A stretch of 64,000 nt of DNA from Candidatus Endomicrobiellum cryptotermitis (GCA_031257835.1 JAIRNY010000020.1:62001-126000), one strand, 5' to 3'; numbered from the stretch's first letter, positions 17,955 through 27,672 are shown. Program-made: numbers and translations. Notes: generated from the letters alone by a model not told the origin.

Positions 17955-18620
17955 TTAACTATTTATTTTAGGATGGCGGATATCCTTACCATGCACCATA
18001 AAAATAATGTCCTCACAAATATTTTTAGCATGGTCACCAATTCTTTCGATGCTTTTTGCAACAAAAATTAAATCTACAGCTTTTTGAATAACCTCAGGAC
18101 TTGAAGAACTTACCATTATATTTTTAATATCGTCAATAACTTTATCTCTTAATTTATCGACTTCATCATCTTTTTTAAGTACTAAAAGAGCAAGATCAGT
18201 ATCACTTGTGTTAAATGCTTTAATAGATTCTATAACCATATTCTCAACAGATAACACCATATTTGAAATATCCTCAAAAGACTTCAATTCTCCATATCTT
18301 ATTAAATCTTTAGCCATTCTGCTAATATTTACAGCTTCATCACCCATTCTCTCAAGATCGCTATTAATTCTCATAGCAGAAGTAATAAACCTTAGATCAG
18401 TACCAACTGGTTGGTTTAATGCTATAAGTTTTAAGCATTTATCATCTATAACTATTTCTTGTATATTAACTTTTTTTTCTAAAGAATACGCTTTTTCTAC
18501 TTGTTTTGAGTCTTCCCCTGAAAGTTCTCTAGAAGCAGCTCTAATCATCTCTTGAACAAGACTAGCCATATCAAGAAGACGATTTTGCAAATCGTTCATT
18601 TCAATATCAAAATGACGCAT
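17955..18620 (-). CDS. phoU: Phosphate-transport regulator PhoU
   Basis: A 221-residue all-helical protein with two PhoU repeats. Each carries the metal-binding E/D-x-x-x-D pattern: R-M-G-D-E-A-V-N-I near 90 and R-I-G-D-H-A-K-N-I near 198. PhoU senses the transporter state and restrains phosphate uptake and PhoR signalling. It is the last gene of the pst run, 43 bp after the second pstB. No phoR/phoB pair is visible in the window. Confidence 0.93.
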   Translation of the reverse strand: MRHFDIEMNDLQNRLLDMASLVQEMIRAASRELSGEDSKQVEKAYSLEKKVNIQEIVIDDKCLKLIALNQPVGTDLRFITSAMRINSDLERMGDEAVNISRMAKDLIRYGELKSFEDISNMVLSVENMVIESIKAFNTSDTDLALLVLKKDDEVDKLRDKVIDDIKNIMVSSSSPEVIQKAVDLIFVAKSIERIGDHAKNICEDIIFMVHGKDIRHPKINS

Positions 18621-18663
18621 AAATATCTCCTAAACGTAAGACTTTTTTAATTCAACTGCCAAA

Positions 18664-19419
18664 TTATCCAAATCTACCACTTACATAATCATCTGTTTCT
18701 TTTTTAGACGGATTTGTAAAAATTTTGTCAGTTTTACTAAATTCTATAAGTTTGCCTAAAAGCATAAACGCTGTATCTTGAGAAATCCTAGCAGCCTGTT
18801 GCATGTTATGAGTAACTATTACAATCGTATAGTCATCTTTCAATCGTATCATCAACTCTTCTATTTCCCTTGTAGCAACAGGATCTAAAGATGAACAAGG
18901 CTCATCTAACAAAATAATATGAGGAGCAACAGCAATGCCCCTTGCTATACAAAGCCTCTGTTGCTGTTCTAACGTTAAAGTAAGCGCTGATTTATGCAGC
19001 TTATCTTTCATATTATCCCACAACAATACAGATTTTAAACTCTTTTCAACTGTTTCATCGATAATTTCTTTACTTGATGCAATTCTGTTAACCCTTAAAC
19101 CAAAAGCAACGTTTTCATAAATTGAAATTGGAAATGGGTTAGGTCTTTGAAAAACCATACCAACATTTCTACGCAAAAAATCAACATCGACATTGTCGTT
19201 GTAAATATTTACACCTTCTATATTTACTTCCCCTTCTGTTTTTACTCCTTCTATTGTATCATTAATTCTATTTATAGACCTCAACAATGTAGATTTTCCA
19301 CAACCAGACGGACCTATCATAGCTGTAATTCTCTTTTCTTCTATAGATATACTTATGTCTTTAAGAGCATGAAAGTTACCGTAATAAAGATTAAAATTTT
19401 TTATTTCAATTTTTGACAT
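18664..19419 (-). CDS. pstB: Phosphate ABC transporter ATPase with degenerate signature motif
   Basis: A 251-residue PstB. Walker A G-P-S-G-C-G-K-S-T (36-44), Q-loop Gln91 (V-F-Q-R-P-N-P-F-P), Walker B L-L-D-E-P (171-174) with Glu173, D-loop S-L-D-P and switch His204 (V-T-H-N-M) are all intact. The ABC signature is not: the normal L-S-G-G-Q reads L-T-L-E-Q (148-152), followed by the normal Q-Q-R-L-C-I-A-R. The signature acts in trans on ATP held by the partner ATPase, so a homodimer of this protein should be impaired. The tandem paralogue just upstream has the opposite defects. The start ATG overlaps the paralogue's stop by 1 bp. Confidence 0.92.
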   Translation of the reverse strand: MSKIEIKNFNLYYGNFHALKDISISIEEKRITAMIGPSGCGKSTLLRSINRINDTIEGVKTEGEVNIEGVNIYNDNVDVDFLRRNVGMVFQRPNPFPISIYENVAFGLRVNRIASSKEIIDETVEKSLKSVLLWDNMKDKLHKSALTLTLEQQQRLCIARGIAVAPHIILLDEPCSSLDPVATREIEELMIRLKDDYTIVIVTHNMQQAARISQDTAFMLLGKLIEFSKTDKIFTNPSKKETDDYVSGRFG

Positions 19420-20171
19420 TAGCCAAATCTTCCTGTTATATAATCTTCAGTTTGTTTTTCTTTTGGTGAAATAAATAATTTTTCTGTCTTATCAACCTCT
19501 ATAAGTTTTCCCATAAGAAAAAAAGCAGTCCTGTCACTAACACGAGAAGCCTGTTTCACATTATTTGTTACAAGCAATATAGTATACTTCCGTTTCAATT
19601 CTAACATAGACTCTTCAACTTTTGCGGTAGATATAGGGTCTAAACCTGAACAAGGCTCATCAAAAAGAATAACTTCAGGATCAATAGCAAGGATCCTTGC
19701 TATACAAAGCCTTTGCTGTTGTCCTCCAGACATTTTCATCGCTGATGTATGTAATCTGTCTTTAACATCATTCCATAACGACGCATCTTTTAAAGATTGT
19801 TCTACAAGAATATCCATATCAGACTTTTTATTAACTAATCCAAGTCTTTTAGGAGCATATATAATATTGTTATATATACTCATAGGAAGAGGAATAGGCA
19901 TAGCAAAAAGCATGCTGACTCGCTTTCTTAAAAATTCCATATTCATATAAAAGATATTTTCTTCGTTAAGAAACACGTCACCAGTTCTTTTAAATGACAC
20001 TTCCAAATCACTCATTCTGTTTAAAGTTCTTAAAAATGTCGTTTTACCACTGTTTGCAGGTCCTATTACACTCAAAATTTCATTTTTTACAACGTTAATG
20101 GTCAAAGACTCCAAAACACACTTTTTGTTATAATAACAACTTAAATTTTTTATTTGAATTTTATCTACCAT
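19419..20171 (-). CDS. pstB: Phosphate ABC transporter ATPase lacking Q-loop Gln and switch His
   Basis: A 250-residue PstB paralogue. Walker A G-P-A-N-S-G-K-T-T (37-45), signature M-S-G-G-Q (147-151), Walker B I-L-F-D-E-P with Glu172 and S-G-L-D-P are intact. The Q-loop glutamine is alanine (M-L-F-A-M-P at 90) and the switch histidine is asparagine (L-V-T-N-N-V, 203). The own nucleotide face is therefore weakened while the signature offered to the partner is canonical, the mirror image of the neighbouring PstB. The start lies 7 bp inside pstA, and its stop overlaps the next start. Confidence 0.9.
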   Translation of the reverse strand: MVDKIQIKNLSCYYNKKCVLESLTINVVKNEILSVIGPANSGKTTFLRTLNRMSDLEVSFKRTGDVFLNEENIFYMNMEFLRKRVSMLFAMPIPLPMSIYNNIIYAPKRLGLVNKKSDMDILVEQSLKDASLWNDVKDRLHTSAMKMSGGQQQRLCIARILAIDPEVILFDEPCSGLDPISTAKVEESMLELKRKYTILLVTNNVKQASRVSDRTAFFLMGKLIEVDKTEKLFISPKEKQTEDYITGRFG

Positions 20172-21019
20172 TTTCTATGTTTCCTAAAATAAGCTCGTCC
20201 AAAAATTGCAACAAAGCTCATAGTTAAAACCATCATCATTAAAACTAAAGTCGTACCATATATAACATTCTTTGGCATATTAGGTATTTGTGTTGAAACA
20301 ATATACAAATGGTAAGGCAAAGTCATTACTTGGTCAAATATTGAGTTTGGCAGATTAGGTACATAAAAAACTGCTACAGTAAAAAGTATAGGTGCAGTTT
20401 CCCCAGAAATCCTTGCAATACTAAGAATTGCTCCTGTTAAAATCCCAGGGAGCGCATTAGGAAGTACAACATATCTAATAGTCTGCCAACGAGTCACACC
20501 TAAAGATAAACTTGCTTCTCTAAAAGATTGAGGTACACTATTTAAAGCACCTTTAGCAGTAGTTATAATAACAGGAAGTTCCATTATAGATAAAGTTAAA
20601 GCTCCAGCTATAATAGAAACACCCAGTTTTAAAAACATAACAAAAATTCCAAGGCCAAAAAGACCATAAACTACAGAAGGGACTCCTGCTAAATTTACAA
20701 TTGCAAGCTTGATTATCCTAGTAAGAAGATTATCTTTTGCATATTCGTTCAAATAAATTGCAGCACAAACACCTATGGGAAGAGTAATAATTATTGCACA
20801 CACGACTATAGAAAAAGTACCTACTATTGCAGGAAGTATACCTCCAGCACGCATACCGTTTCTTGGCATAGAAGTTAAAAATTCCCAACTTATAGAAGAA
20901 GCCCCATTTTTTACAATAAAAAATATAATTACCAAAACTGGAATAATAGCTAGCATTGTTGCCATAAAAAGAAGTGTATATGAAAGTTTTTGAGACAATT
21001 TAGGATTAAGTTTTATCAT
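20165..21019 (-). CDS. pstA: Phosphate ABC transporter permease PstA
   Basis: A 284-residue inner-membrane permease with six hydrophobic segments. The BPD-transporter motif is visible as R-E-A-S-L-S-L-G-V-T-R-W-Q-T-I-R-Y-V-V-L-P near 167-187, the loop that docks on the ATPase. The N-terminal periplasmic part holds G-M-R-A-G-G-I-L-P-A-I-V-G-T, typical for PstA. With PstC it forms the phosphate channel. It overlaps pstC by 4 bp. Confidence 0.93.
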   Translation of the reverse strand: MIKLNPKLSQKLSYTLLFMATMLAIIPVLVIIFFIVKNGASSISWEFLTSMPRNGMRAGGILPAIVGTFSIVVCAIIITLPIGVCAAIYLNEYAKDNLLTRIIKLAIVNLAGVPSVVYGLFGLGIFVMFLKLGVSIIAGALTLSIMELPVIITTAKGALNSVPQSFREASLSLGVTRWQTIRYVVLPNALPGILTGAILSIARISGETAPILFTVAVFYVPNLPNSIFDQVMTLPYHLYIVSTQIPNMPKNVIYGTTLVLMMMVLTMSFVAIFGRAYFRKHRKW

Positions 21020-21885
21020 AAATTTTTATTTTTACCTAAAAATAAATCTGCTATAAAATTTACTATAAAAGTAATTAAAAAAAGCACTAGTCCTATTGCA
21101 AATAAAGACTTGTAATGCATACCACCACGTACAGTTTCACCCATTTCTGCAGCTATTGTGGAAGTCATTGTTCTTATTGGGTCAAAAATTGAGTGTGGCA
21201 CATGAGCAGCATTCCCTGTTATCATCATAACAGCCATTGTTTCTCCTATTACTCTACCTATTCCAAGCATGATAGCGGCTATTATTCCAGGCATTGCAGC
21301 TTTTAATACTATCCTTCTTAGTGTTTGCCACTTTGTAGCACCTAAGGCAAGAGCACCCTCTTTATATTGCCCAGGTACAGACCTTATAGCATCTTCAGAT
21401 ATAGTAACAATTGTAGGAACAGCCATAAAACCAAGCATTATAGAGCCAGAAAAGGCACTAAGTCCTGTTGGAAGATTAAAAATATTTTTAACTACAGGTA
21501 CTATTGTTACCATTCCAACAAAGCCAATAACAACACTAGGGATTGCGGCCATAAGTTCAACTAGAGATTTTAGTATATCCCTAACACCTTTAGGTGCAAT
21601 TTCAGATATAAAGAGAGCAGTCATCACGCCAATTGGAACAGCTATTAAACAAGCTCCCAATGTAACCAAAACCGAACCACATATTAAAGGCAGTATACCA
21701 AAAGACGGGATTTTAGAGTTTGGATACCAAAATTGGTTTGTAATAAATTTTATAAAACTAAAATCCTTAAAAAAAGACAAACCTTCTTTAAGTAAAAATG
21801 AAAAGATTAAAACAACAAAAATTATTGATAACATACCACATATAAAAATTATTGTTTCAATTATATAATCTAAAGACTTTCTCAT
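21016..21885 (-). CDS. pstC: Phosphate ABC transporter permease PstC
   Basis: A 289-residue permease with six predicted membrane segments. The coupling motif K-E-G-A-L-A-L-G-A-T-K-W-Q-T-L-R lies near 175-190. S-F-G-I-L-P-L-I-C-G-S-V-L-V-T near 60 and R-V-I-G-E-T-M-A-V-M-M-I near 213 are PstC hallmarks. It forms the membrane channel with PstA. It starts 8 bp after pstS. Confidence 0.93.
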   Translation of the reverse strand: MRKSLDYIIETIIFICGMLSIIFVVLIFSFLLKEGLSFFKDFSFIKFITNQFWYPNSKIPSFGILPLICGSVLVTLGACLIAVPIGVMTALFISEIAPKGVRDILKSLVELMAAIPSVVIGFVGMVTIVPVVKNIFNLPTGLSAFSGSIMLGFMAVPTIVTISEDAIRSVPGQYKEGALALGATKWQTLRRIVLKAAMPGIIAAIMLGIGRVIGETMAVMMITGNAAHVPHSIFDPIRTMTSTIAAEMGETVRGGMHYKSLFAIGLVLFLITFIVNFIADLFLGKNKNL

Positions 21886-21893
21886 TTTAAGTC

Positions 21894-22760
21894 CTAGTAA
21901 TTCTTCTTAAGCGGAATAAAATCTGTATCAATAACAACTTTTTGACCTTCATTAGATAAAACATAATCAATAAATATTTCTACTAAACCTTTAGGTTTTC
22001 CATCAGTGTACAAATATAAAGGCCTAGAAATTGGATAAGAACTATCAATAATTGTATCTGCTGTTGGATAAACATATTTATTGTTTTTATCTAAAGAAAC
22101 AGATATTCCCTTTATTTTATTATTAACAAACCCCATGCCTACATATCCTAAAGCATTAGGGTTTTGTAAAACTTCATCATACACAGCTTGAGATGACGAC
22201 ATCATTAAAGAATGTATAGTAAACTCATCAGAAGAATTTATATCATTATTTCTTATGACACGTTCCTTAAAAAACATATGAGTGCCAGAATTACTTTCTC
22301 GTGAAAGAACAACTATTGTTTTATCTTGACCACCCACTTCTTTCCAATTTGTAATTTTTGCCATAAAAATGTTTCTAAGTTCTGCTAAAGTCAATTTGCT
22401 TACAGGGTTATTTTTATTAACAATAACAACAAGCCCATCTAAACCTACTTTAAAACCTATAGGCTCAACATTATTTTGTTTAGCTAAAACAACTTCTTCC
22501 TCTCCTATTTCTCTAGAAGACATAGCAATATTACAAGTCTTATTTATTAAGGAAGCAAATCCTGTGCCAGAGCCACCACCTGTAACACTAATATTTAAAT
22601 TTTGATGAGATTGTACAAAGTTTTCAGCCAAAACCTGTATAAGATTTATAATAGTATCAGATCCTTTTATCTGTATAGAATTTGTTTTAGCTTTATTATC
22701 ATGCGCACAAGTAAAAAACAATGGAACAAACACTATAAAGCAGTAAACTAAATTTTTCAT
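21894..22760 (-). CDS. pstS: Phosphate-binding protein PstS
   Basis: A phosphate-binding protein of 288 residues. After the leader, the lipobox-like F-F-T-C-A suggests a lipid anchor. Ligand-site motifs are K-G-S-D-T-I near 32, T-G-G-G-S-G-T-G-F near 62, and S-R-E-S-N-S-G-T near 150. I chose the ATG at 22760, which shares one base with the guaA stop (TAATG); a second ATG nine bases earlier is possible. It is the first pst gene, so it depends at least partly on guaA transcription or on a promoter inside guaA. Confidence 0.9.
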   Translation of the reverse strand: MKNLVYCFIVFVPLFFTCAHDNKAKTNSIQIKGSDTIINLIQVLAENFVQSHQNLNISVTGGGSGTGFASLINKTCNIAMSSREIGEEEVVLAKQNNVEPIGFKVGLDGLVVIVNKNNPVSKLTLAELRNIFMAKITNWKEVGGQDKTIVVLSRESNSGTHMFFKERVIRNNDINSSDEFTIHSLMMSSSQAVYDEVLQNPNALGYVGMGFVNNKIKGISVSLDKNNKYVYPTADTIIDSSYPISRPLYLYTDGKPKGLVEIFIDYVLSNEGQKVVIDTDFIPLKKNY

Positions 22761-24289
22761 TATTCCCATTCTATTGTCGCTGGTGGTTTATTAGAGATAT
22801 CATAAACTACTCTGTTAATACCCTTAACTTCATTAATAATTCTTGAAGACATTCTTCCAAGTAATTCATAAGGCAACTTTACCCAATCTGCGGTCATCGC
22901 ATCATCAGAACTTACAGCTCTTATAGCTATAACATATTCATAAGTTCTAGCATCACCCATTACTCCAACAGTTTTGACAGGCAATATTATCGCAAATGAT
23001 TGCCAAATTTTATCATAAAAACCAGCATTTATAATTTCTTCTACTACTATATTGTCTGCTTCTTTTAAAATATCTAACTTTTCTTGAGTTATTGCACCCA
23101 CAGTTCTTACGGCTAAACCTGGCCCAGGGAAAGGTTGTCTATTTATAATTTCTACAGGAATTTTAAGTGCTAGTCCTAATAGTCTAACCTCATCTTTAAA
23201 CAAAAATTTTAAAGGTTCTATTAGTTTTATTTTTATCTTTTCTGGAAGACCACCAACATTATGATGACTCTTAATCGGTAACTTTGTACCTTTTATAGAA
23301 GCACTTTCTATAATGTCAGGATAAATTGTACCCTGAAGTAAAAAGCCTATACCTTTAAGTTTTTTAGATTCTTTCTCAAAAACATCTATAAATGTTTTAC
23401 CTATAATTTTCCTTTTCTGCTCAGGGTCAGTTACATCTTTAAGTTTTGATAAAAATATTTTTCTTGCATCAACAATTTTAAGATTCTTACCAAATATTTT
23501 CCCAAAAACCTTTTTTACTCTTTGGCTTTCACCAAGCCTTTGAAGCCCATGATCAACATAAATACAAAAAAGTTGCTTTCCTATAGCTTTATGCAACATA
23601 ACTGCTGCAACTGAAGAATCTACCCCACCAGACAAAGCACATAAAACTTTACTTTTCCCTACTTGTTCTTTAATTTTTTTAACTTCATCTACTATGTAAG
23701 ACTTAATAGTCCAGTCCGGATTTGAACCACAAATTTTAAATATAAAGTTTTGGATAATTTTTTTGCCGTTTAGAGAATGTTTTACTTCTGGATGAAACTG
23801 TACGCCATAAATATTTTTTGAAATATTTTCAATAGCTGCATAAGGTGAATTGCCAGATTTTGCAGTAACTTTAAAATCTTTTGGCATTTTTGAGAGTTTG
23901 TCACCATGACTCATCCACAGAACTTCTTTTGAACTCAAACCATCAAACAAGCAGCAGTGGCAATTTATGTTAACGTTTGCAAGACCAAACTCTCTGTGTT
24001 TTGATGGGACAACTCTACCACCTAAATGTTGTGCAATAAGCTGCATACCATAGCAAATACCTAAAATAGGTACACCTAATTGCCAAATTTTTTGATCAGG
24101 CCAAGGAGCATTTTTAGAATAAACACTACTATGGCCACCTGAGAGAATTATACCCACCACATTCTTTAAATCTAAAAAAGAATCTAAGGACTCATTTCCT
24201 GGATATATCTGGCAATAAACTTTTTCTTCTCTTATACGTCTTGCAATTAATTGCGTGTATTGAGAACCAAAATCTAATATTAAAATCAT
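22760..24289 (-). CDS. guaA: GMP synthase (glutamine-hydrolysing)
   Basis: GuaA converts XMP to GMP with ATP and glutamine. The class-I glutaminase domain shows G-S-Q-Y-T-Q-L-I at the start, G-I-C-Y-G-M-Q with the nucleophilic Cys near 82, and G-V-Q-F-H-P-E with the catalytic His and Glu. The ATP-pyrophosphatase loop is A-L-S-G-G-V-D-S-S-V-A near 218. The dimerisation domain ends in the conserved P-P-A-T-I-E-W-E. Length (509) is normal. The second of two close ATGs is preferred because AGAGG lies 6 bases before it. It is unusual, but plausible, for guaA to lead the pst genes. Confidence 0.96.
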   Translation of the reverse strand: MILILDFGSQYTQLIARRIREEKVYCQIYPGNESLDSFLDLKNVVGIILSGGHSSVYSKNAPWPDQKIWQLGVPILGICYGMQLIAQHLGGRVVPSKHREFGLANVNINCHCCLFDGLSSKEVLWMSHGDKLSKMPKDFKVTAKSGNSPYAAIENISKNIYGVQFHPEVKHSLNGKKIIQNFIFKICGSNPDWTIKSYIVDEVKKIKEQVGKSKVLCALSGGVDSSVAAVMLHKAIGKQLFCIYVDHGLQRLGESQRVKKVFGKIFGKNLKIVDARKIFLSKLKDVTDPEQKRKIIGKTFIDVFEKESKKLKGIGFLLQGTIYPDIIESASIKGTKLPIKSHHNVGGLPEKIKIKLIEPLKFLFKDEVRLLGLALKIPVEIINRQPFPGPGLAVRTVGAITQEKLDILKEADNIVVEEIINAGFYDKIWQSFAIILPVKTVGVMGDARTYEYVIAIRAVSSDDAMTADWVKLPYELLGRMSSRIINEVKGINRVVYDISNKPPATIEWE

Positions 24290-24325
24290 TGTCATCCTCT
24301 ACATTTAGTAGGCCATTACATTGTA

Positions 24326-24874
24326 TCAAATTTTTGCCTGAGTTATAGTTTTTTGAGCTTGATACTTACCCTTTCTATCTGCATAGGAAACTTCGCAAGT
24401 CTCACTTGCTTGTAAAAATAATATTTGCGCTATTCCTTCATTAGCATAAACTTTTACTGGCAAAGTCGTTGTGTTTGCTATAGAAAGTGTAGCATACCCT
24501 TCCCATTGTGGCTCAAAAGGGGTAATATTTACAAAAATACCACATCTTGCATAAGTTGACTTTCCAAACGCTATTGTAACAATGTCCCTAGGTATTCTAA
24601 AGTATTCTACTGTTTTACCTAAAACAGTAGAATCTGGAGCTACTTCTATAAAGTCTTCAACTACAAGAGGGTTAAATATATCTACAGCATTTTTAGGATC
24701 AAGAATATTAACATTTCTGTTCATAATCATAAACTCATTTGAAACACGCATATCATACCCATACGAAGAAGTTCCAAAAGAAATGTTTCCTTCTCTAACT
24801 TGATTTGGCTCAAAAGGCTTTATTAATTCTTGTTCTAAAGCCATTTTTTTTATCCATTTATCATTTTTAACCAT
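24326..24874 (-). CDS. dcd: dCTP deaminase
   Basis: A 182-residue trimeric deaminase that makes dUTP from dCTP, feeding dTMP synthesis. The opening ([19 protein letters not shown]) is typical, [12 protein letters not shown] sits near 115, and the C-terminal half has P-F-E-P-Q-W-E-G with the catalytic Glu and G-I-A-Q-I-L-F. It lies 9 bp after nrdJ, a sensible pairing in deoxynucleotide supply. Confidence 0.95.
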   Translation of the reverse strand: MVKNDKWIKKMALEQELIKPFEPNQVREGNISFGTSSYGYDMRVSNEFMIMNRNVNILDPKNAVDIFNPLVVEDFIEVAPDSTVLGKTVEYFRIPRDIVTIAFGKSTYARCGIFVNITPFEPQWEGYATLSIANTTTLPVKVYANEGIAQILFLQASETCEVSYADRKGKYQAQKTITQAKI

Positions 24875-24883
24875 TATATCCTC

Positions 24884-27163
24884 TTAAAAACACTTAGAAT
24901 ATCCACATTCTCTACAGACTACACAACCTTCAGAAAAAGTCAACATCTCTCCACATTCAGGACATTGTGGACAAGCACCAGACATATTTGCATCAGGGTC
25001 AGAAGAATATTGTTTTTTTTTTAAAGAGTTAGACACTGTTTCTTGCGTAAATAAATCCGGTGACATTTTTTCTTTATTATAAGCTTCTAACGCTTTTGCA
25101 ACTGCATCTGCACAAGACAAAATAGCCCCACTTTCTGCAAGTGTAGGAGAAGGGCATCTTATTCCTTTTATTTGCTCTATAATTGCTTGTTGATCAACAC
25201 CAGAACTCAATGCTAAAGAAATTAAACGACTTATAGCTTCAGCTTGTGAAGATATACACCCTCCAGACTTTCCAAGTTGAGTAAATACTTCACATACACC
25301 ATCATCATCTTCGTTTACTGTCACATACATTTTTCCACATCCAGTGCGCATAAGAAATGTAAAACCAACTGTTCTATTTGGACGAACCCTAGGCTTTGCT
25401 TCCTTTGTTGATTGCAGTCCATCTTTTTTATTTGCAATATTTAAAACTTGTACTTCTCTACTTCCATCGCGATAAACAGTAACACCTTTACATCCCATTT
25501 TATAAGAAAGAATATAAACTTTTCTTACATCTTCTTTTGTAGCACTATTTGGAAAATTTACAGTCTTTGAAACAGCATTATCTGTAAATTTCTGAAAAGC
25601 AGCTTGCATCTTCACATGACTTTCCGGAGAAATATCATGTGATGTAATAAATATTTTTCTTATATCTTCAGGAATTTCAACAAAATTTTGAATACTCCCT
25701 TTTTGAGCAATCTTATCCATAAGTTCTTTAGAATAAAAGCCTTTTTCTCTTGCTATTTTTTCAAAATATGGGTTAATTTCATACATTTCTTCATTATCTA
25801 AACATTGTGCTCTTTTGTAAACAAGCGCAAAAATAGGCTCTATCCCCCCTGAAGCAGAAGCAATAATACCAATGGTTCCAGTTGGAGCTATAGTGGTAGT
25901 TGTAGCATTTCTCATAAGTTTTCCATCTGAATAAACACTATTGTTAAAATTTATAAAAGCTCCTCTTTTCGTTGCTAACTCCTGCGAAAAAAGATGAGAT
26001 TTACTTTGAATAAAGCACATAAGTTTTTCTGCTAAATTTAAAGAATCCTGGCTACCATAAGCAATCCCTAAACTCAAAAGCATATCAGCCCACCCCATCA
26101 CACCAAGGCCTATCTTTCTATTAGAACGAGTAACTTCGTCTATTTTTTCTATGGGATAATTATTCATATCTATAACACTATCTAAGAAATGGACAGCAGT
26201 TTTAATTATTTTTTCTAATCTCTCCCAATCAACACCTTTATTAGTTACGAAATGTCCCAAATTAATAGAACCTAAGTTACAAGATTCATAAGGAAGTAAA
26301 GGTTGCTCACCACAAGGATTTGTAGCTTCTATTTTACCTATTTTTGGAGTAGGATTTTTATCATTTATAGTATCGATAAAAACTACGCCTGGCTCACCAT
26401 TTTTCCAAGATTGCTCAACAATTTTATTAAAAACCGCTCTTGCACTTAAAACCCCCGAACTTTTGCCATTTCTTGGATTATACAGATTATAATCTGTATT
26501 ACTTTCTAATGCATCCATAAACTCTTTTGTTATAGCAACAGATATATTGAAGTTATTTAAACTATCATTTTTATCTTTACAAGATATAAACTCTAAAATA
26601 TCAGGATGATCTATACGAAGCATACCCATATTTGCTCCCCGTCTAGTACCACCTTGCTTTATAGCCTCTGTAGCAGAGTTAAAAACTTGTATAAAAGATA
26701 CCGGACCTGAAGAGACACCACAAGTAGTTCTTACAACATCCTTGTTAGGGCGAAGTCTGGAAAAAGAAAAGCCTGTTCCTCCTCCAGATTTATGTATAAG
26801 AGCAGTATTTTTTAAAGTTTCAAAAATAGAATCCATAGAATCTTCTACTGGCAAAACAAAACATGCAGACAATTGCTGTAAATGTCTACCTGCGTTCATT
26901 AACGTCGGAGAATTTGGCAAAAAATCTAAATCTGCCATTGCAAAATAAAATTCTTTTACAGTTACATTAATATTAACATTTTTATCATAGTTAGTATCTG
27001 CTTTAGCAATGTTGTAGGCAACTCTAAAAAATAAATCTTCAGGGGTTTCAATTATATTTCCTTTCTCATCCTTTTTTAAATAACGTTTTTGTAAAACTGT
27101 TAAAGCATTTTTTTCTAACTTTATTTTGTAATTTAGCAAATCATTTAATTTACTATTTGCCAT
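24884..27163 (-). CDS. nrdJ: Adenosylcobalamin-dependent (class II) ribonucleoside reductase
   Basis: A 759-residue NrdJ that reduces ribonucleotides using adenosylcobalamin, so it works with or without oxygen. Marks include S-P-T-L-M-N-A-G near 80, S-A-C-F-V-L-P-V-E-D with a redox Cys near 95, K-S-G-G-G-T-G-F-S-F, N-P-C-G-E-Q-P with the thiyl-radical Cys, and A-P-T-G-T-I-G near 430. The C-terminal tail carries two cysteine pairs (C-P-Q-C-P-E-C-G and V-V-C-R-E-C-G) for re-reduction or zinc. It stands between nrdR and dcd. The B12 uptake genes at 9.2-12.3 kb supply its cofactor. Confidence 0.95.
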   Translation of the reverse strand: MANSKLNDLLNYKIKLEKNALTVLQKRYLKKDEKGNIIETPEDLFFRVAYNIAKADTNYDKNVNINVTVKEFYFAMADLDFLPNSPTLMNAGRHLQQLSACFVLPVEDSMDSIFETLKNTALIHKSGGGTGFSFSRLRPNKDVVRTTCGVSSGPVSFIQVFNSATEAIKQGGTRRGANMGMLRIDHPDILEFISCKDKNDSLNNFNISVAITKEFMDALESNTDYNLYNPRNGKSSGVLSARAVFNKIVEQSWKNGEPGVVFIDTINDKNPTPKIGKIEATNPCGEQPLLPYESCNLGSINLGHFVTNKGVDWERLEKIIKTAVHFLDSVIDMNNYPIEKIDEVTRSNRKIGLGVMGWADMLLSLGIAYGSQDSLNLAEKLMCFIQSKSHLFSQELATKRGAFINFNNSVYSDGKLMRNATTTTIAPTGTIGIIASASGGIEPIFALVYKRAQCLDNEEMYEINPYFEKIAREKGFYSKELMDKIAQKGSIQNFVEIPEDIRKIFITSHDISPESHVKMQAAFQKFTDNAVSKTVNFPNSATKEDVRKVYILSYKMGCKGVTVYRDGSREVQVLNIANKKDGLQSTKEAKPRVRPNRTVGFTFLMRTGCGKMYVTVNEDDDGVCEVFTQLGKSGGCISSQAEAISRLISLALSSGVDQQAIIEQIKGIRCPSPTLAESGAILSCADAVAKALEAYNKEKMSPDLFTQETVSNSLKKKQYSSDPDANMSGACPQCPECGEMLTFSEGCVVCRECGYSKCF

Positions 27164-27183
27164 TGAAAAACTCCCTTAAGTAC

Positions 27184-27672
27184 TTAACCCATTATATTTC
27201 TATATTTTTTCCTTTTCACATGTTCTTTTTTTAATTTTTTTAATTCTTCCATAAAAGTATCTATATCAGTAAATTTTCTATAAACAGATGCAAATCTTAC
27301 ATATGCTACTAAATCAATGTCCCAAAGCTTTTCTAAAATTTTTTCACCTATAATTGTAGACGGAATTTCCATTATATATTCACTAAGGAGCTCATTTTCT
27401 ACTTCACTTACAAGTTTATCTATAGTTTCGGCAGAAATTTGACATTTTTTACAAGCTCTATCTATACCTAGCCAAATTTTTTTTCTATCAAAGGGTTCTC
27501 TAGAGCTATTTGACTTAACAACCATGATGACTAATTCTTCCGGACGTTCAAAAGTAGTGTACCTTTTTTTGCAGCTAGAACATTCTCTACGCCTTCTAAC
27601 AGCTGATGTGTACTCTACGGGGCGAGAATCTAGTACTTGGTCATCAGTACTAGCACAAAAAGGACATTTCAT
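27184..27672 (-). CDS. nrdR: Transcriptional repressor NrdR
   Basis: A 162-residue repressor of ribonucleotide-reductase genes. The zinc ribbon M-K-C-P-F-C opens the protein and C-S-S-C-K-K-R-Y-T-T-F-E-R closes it near 35-50. The ATP-cone follows (V-V-K-S-N-S-S-R-E-P-F-D-R-K-K), sensing dATP/ATP. It lies 20 bp before nrdJ, and NrdR-box-like sites overlap its own promoter, so autoregulation of the whole run is likely. Confidence 0.95.
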   Translation of the reverse strand: MKCPFCASTDDQVLDSRPVEYTSAVRRRRECSSCKKRYTTFERPEELVIMVVKSNSSREPFDRKKIWLGIDRACKKCQISAETIDKLVSEVENELLSEYIMEIPSTIIGEKILEKLWDIDLVAYVRFASVYRKFTDIDTFMEELKKLKKEHVKRKKYRNIMG

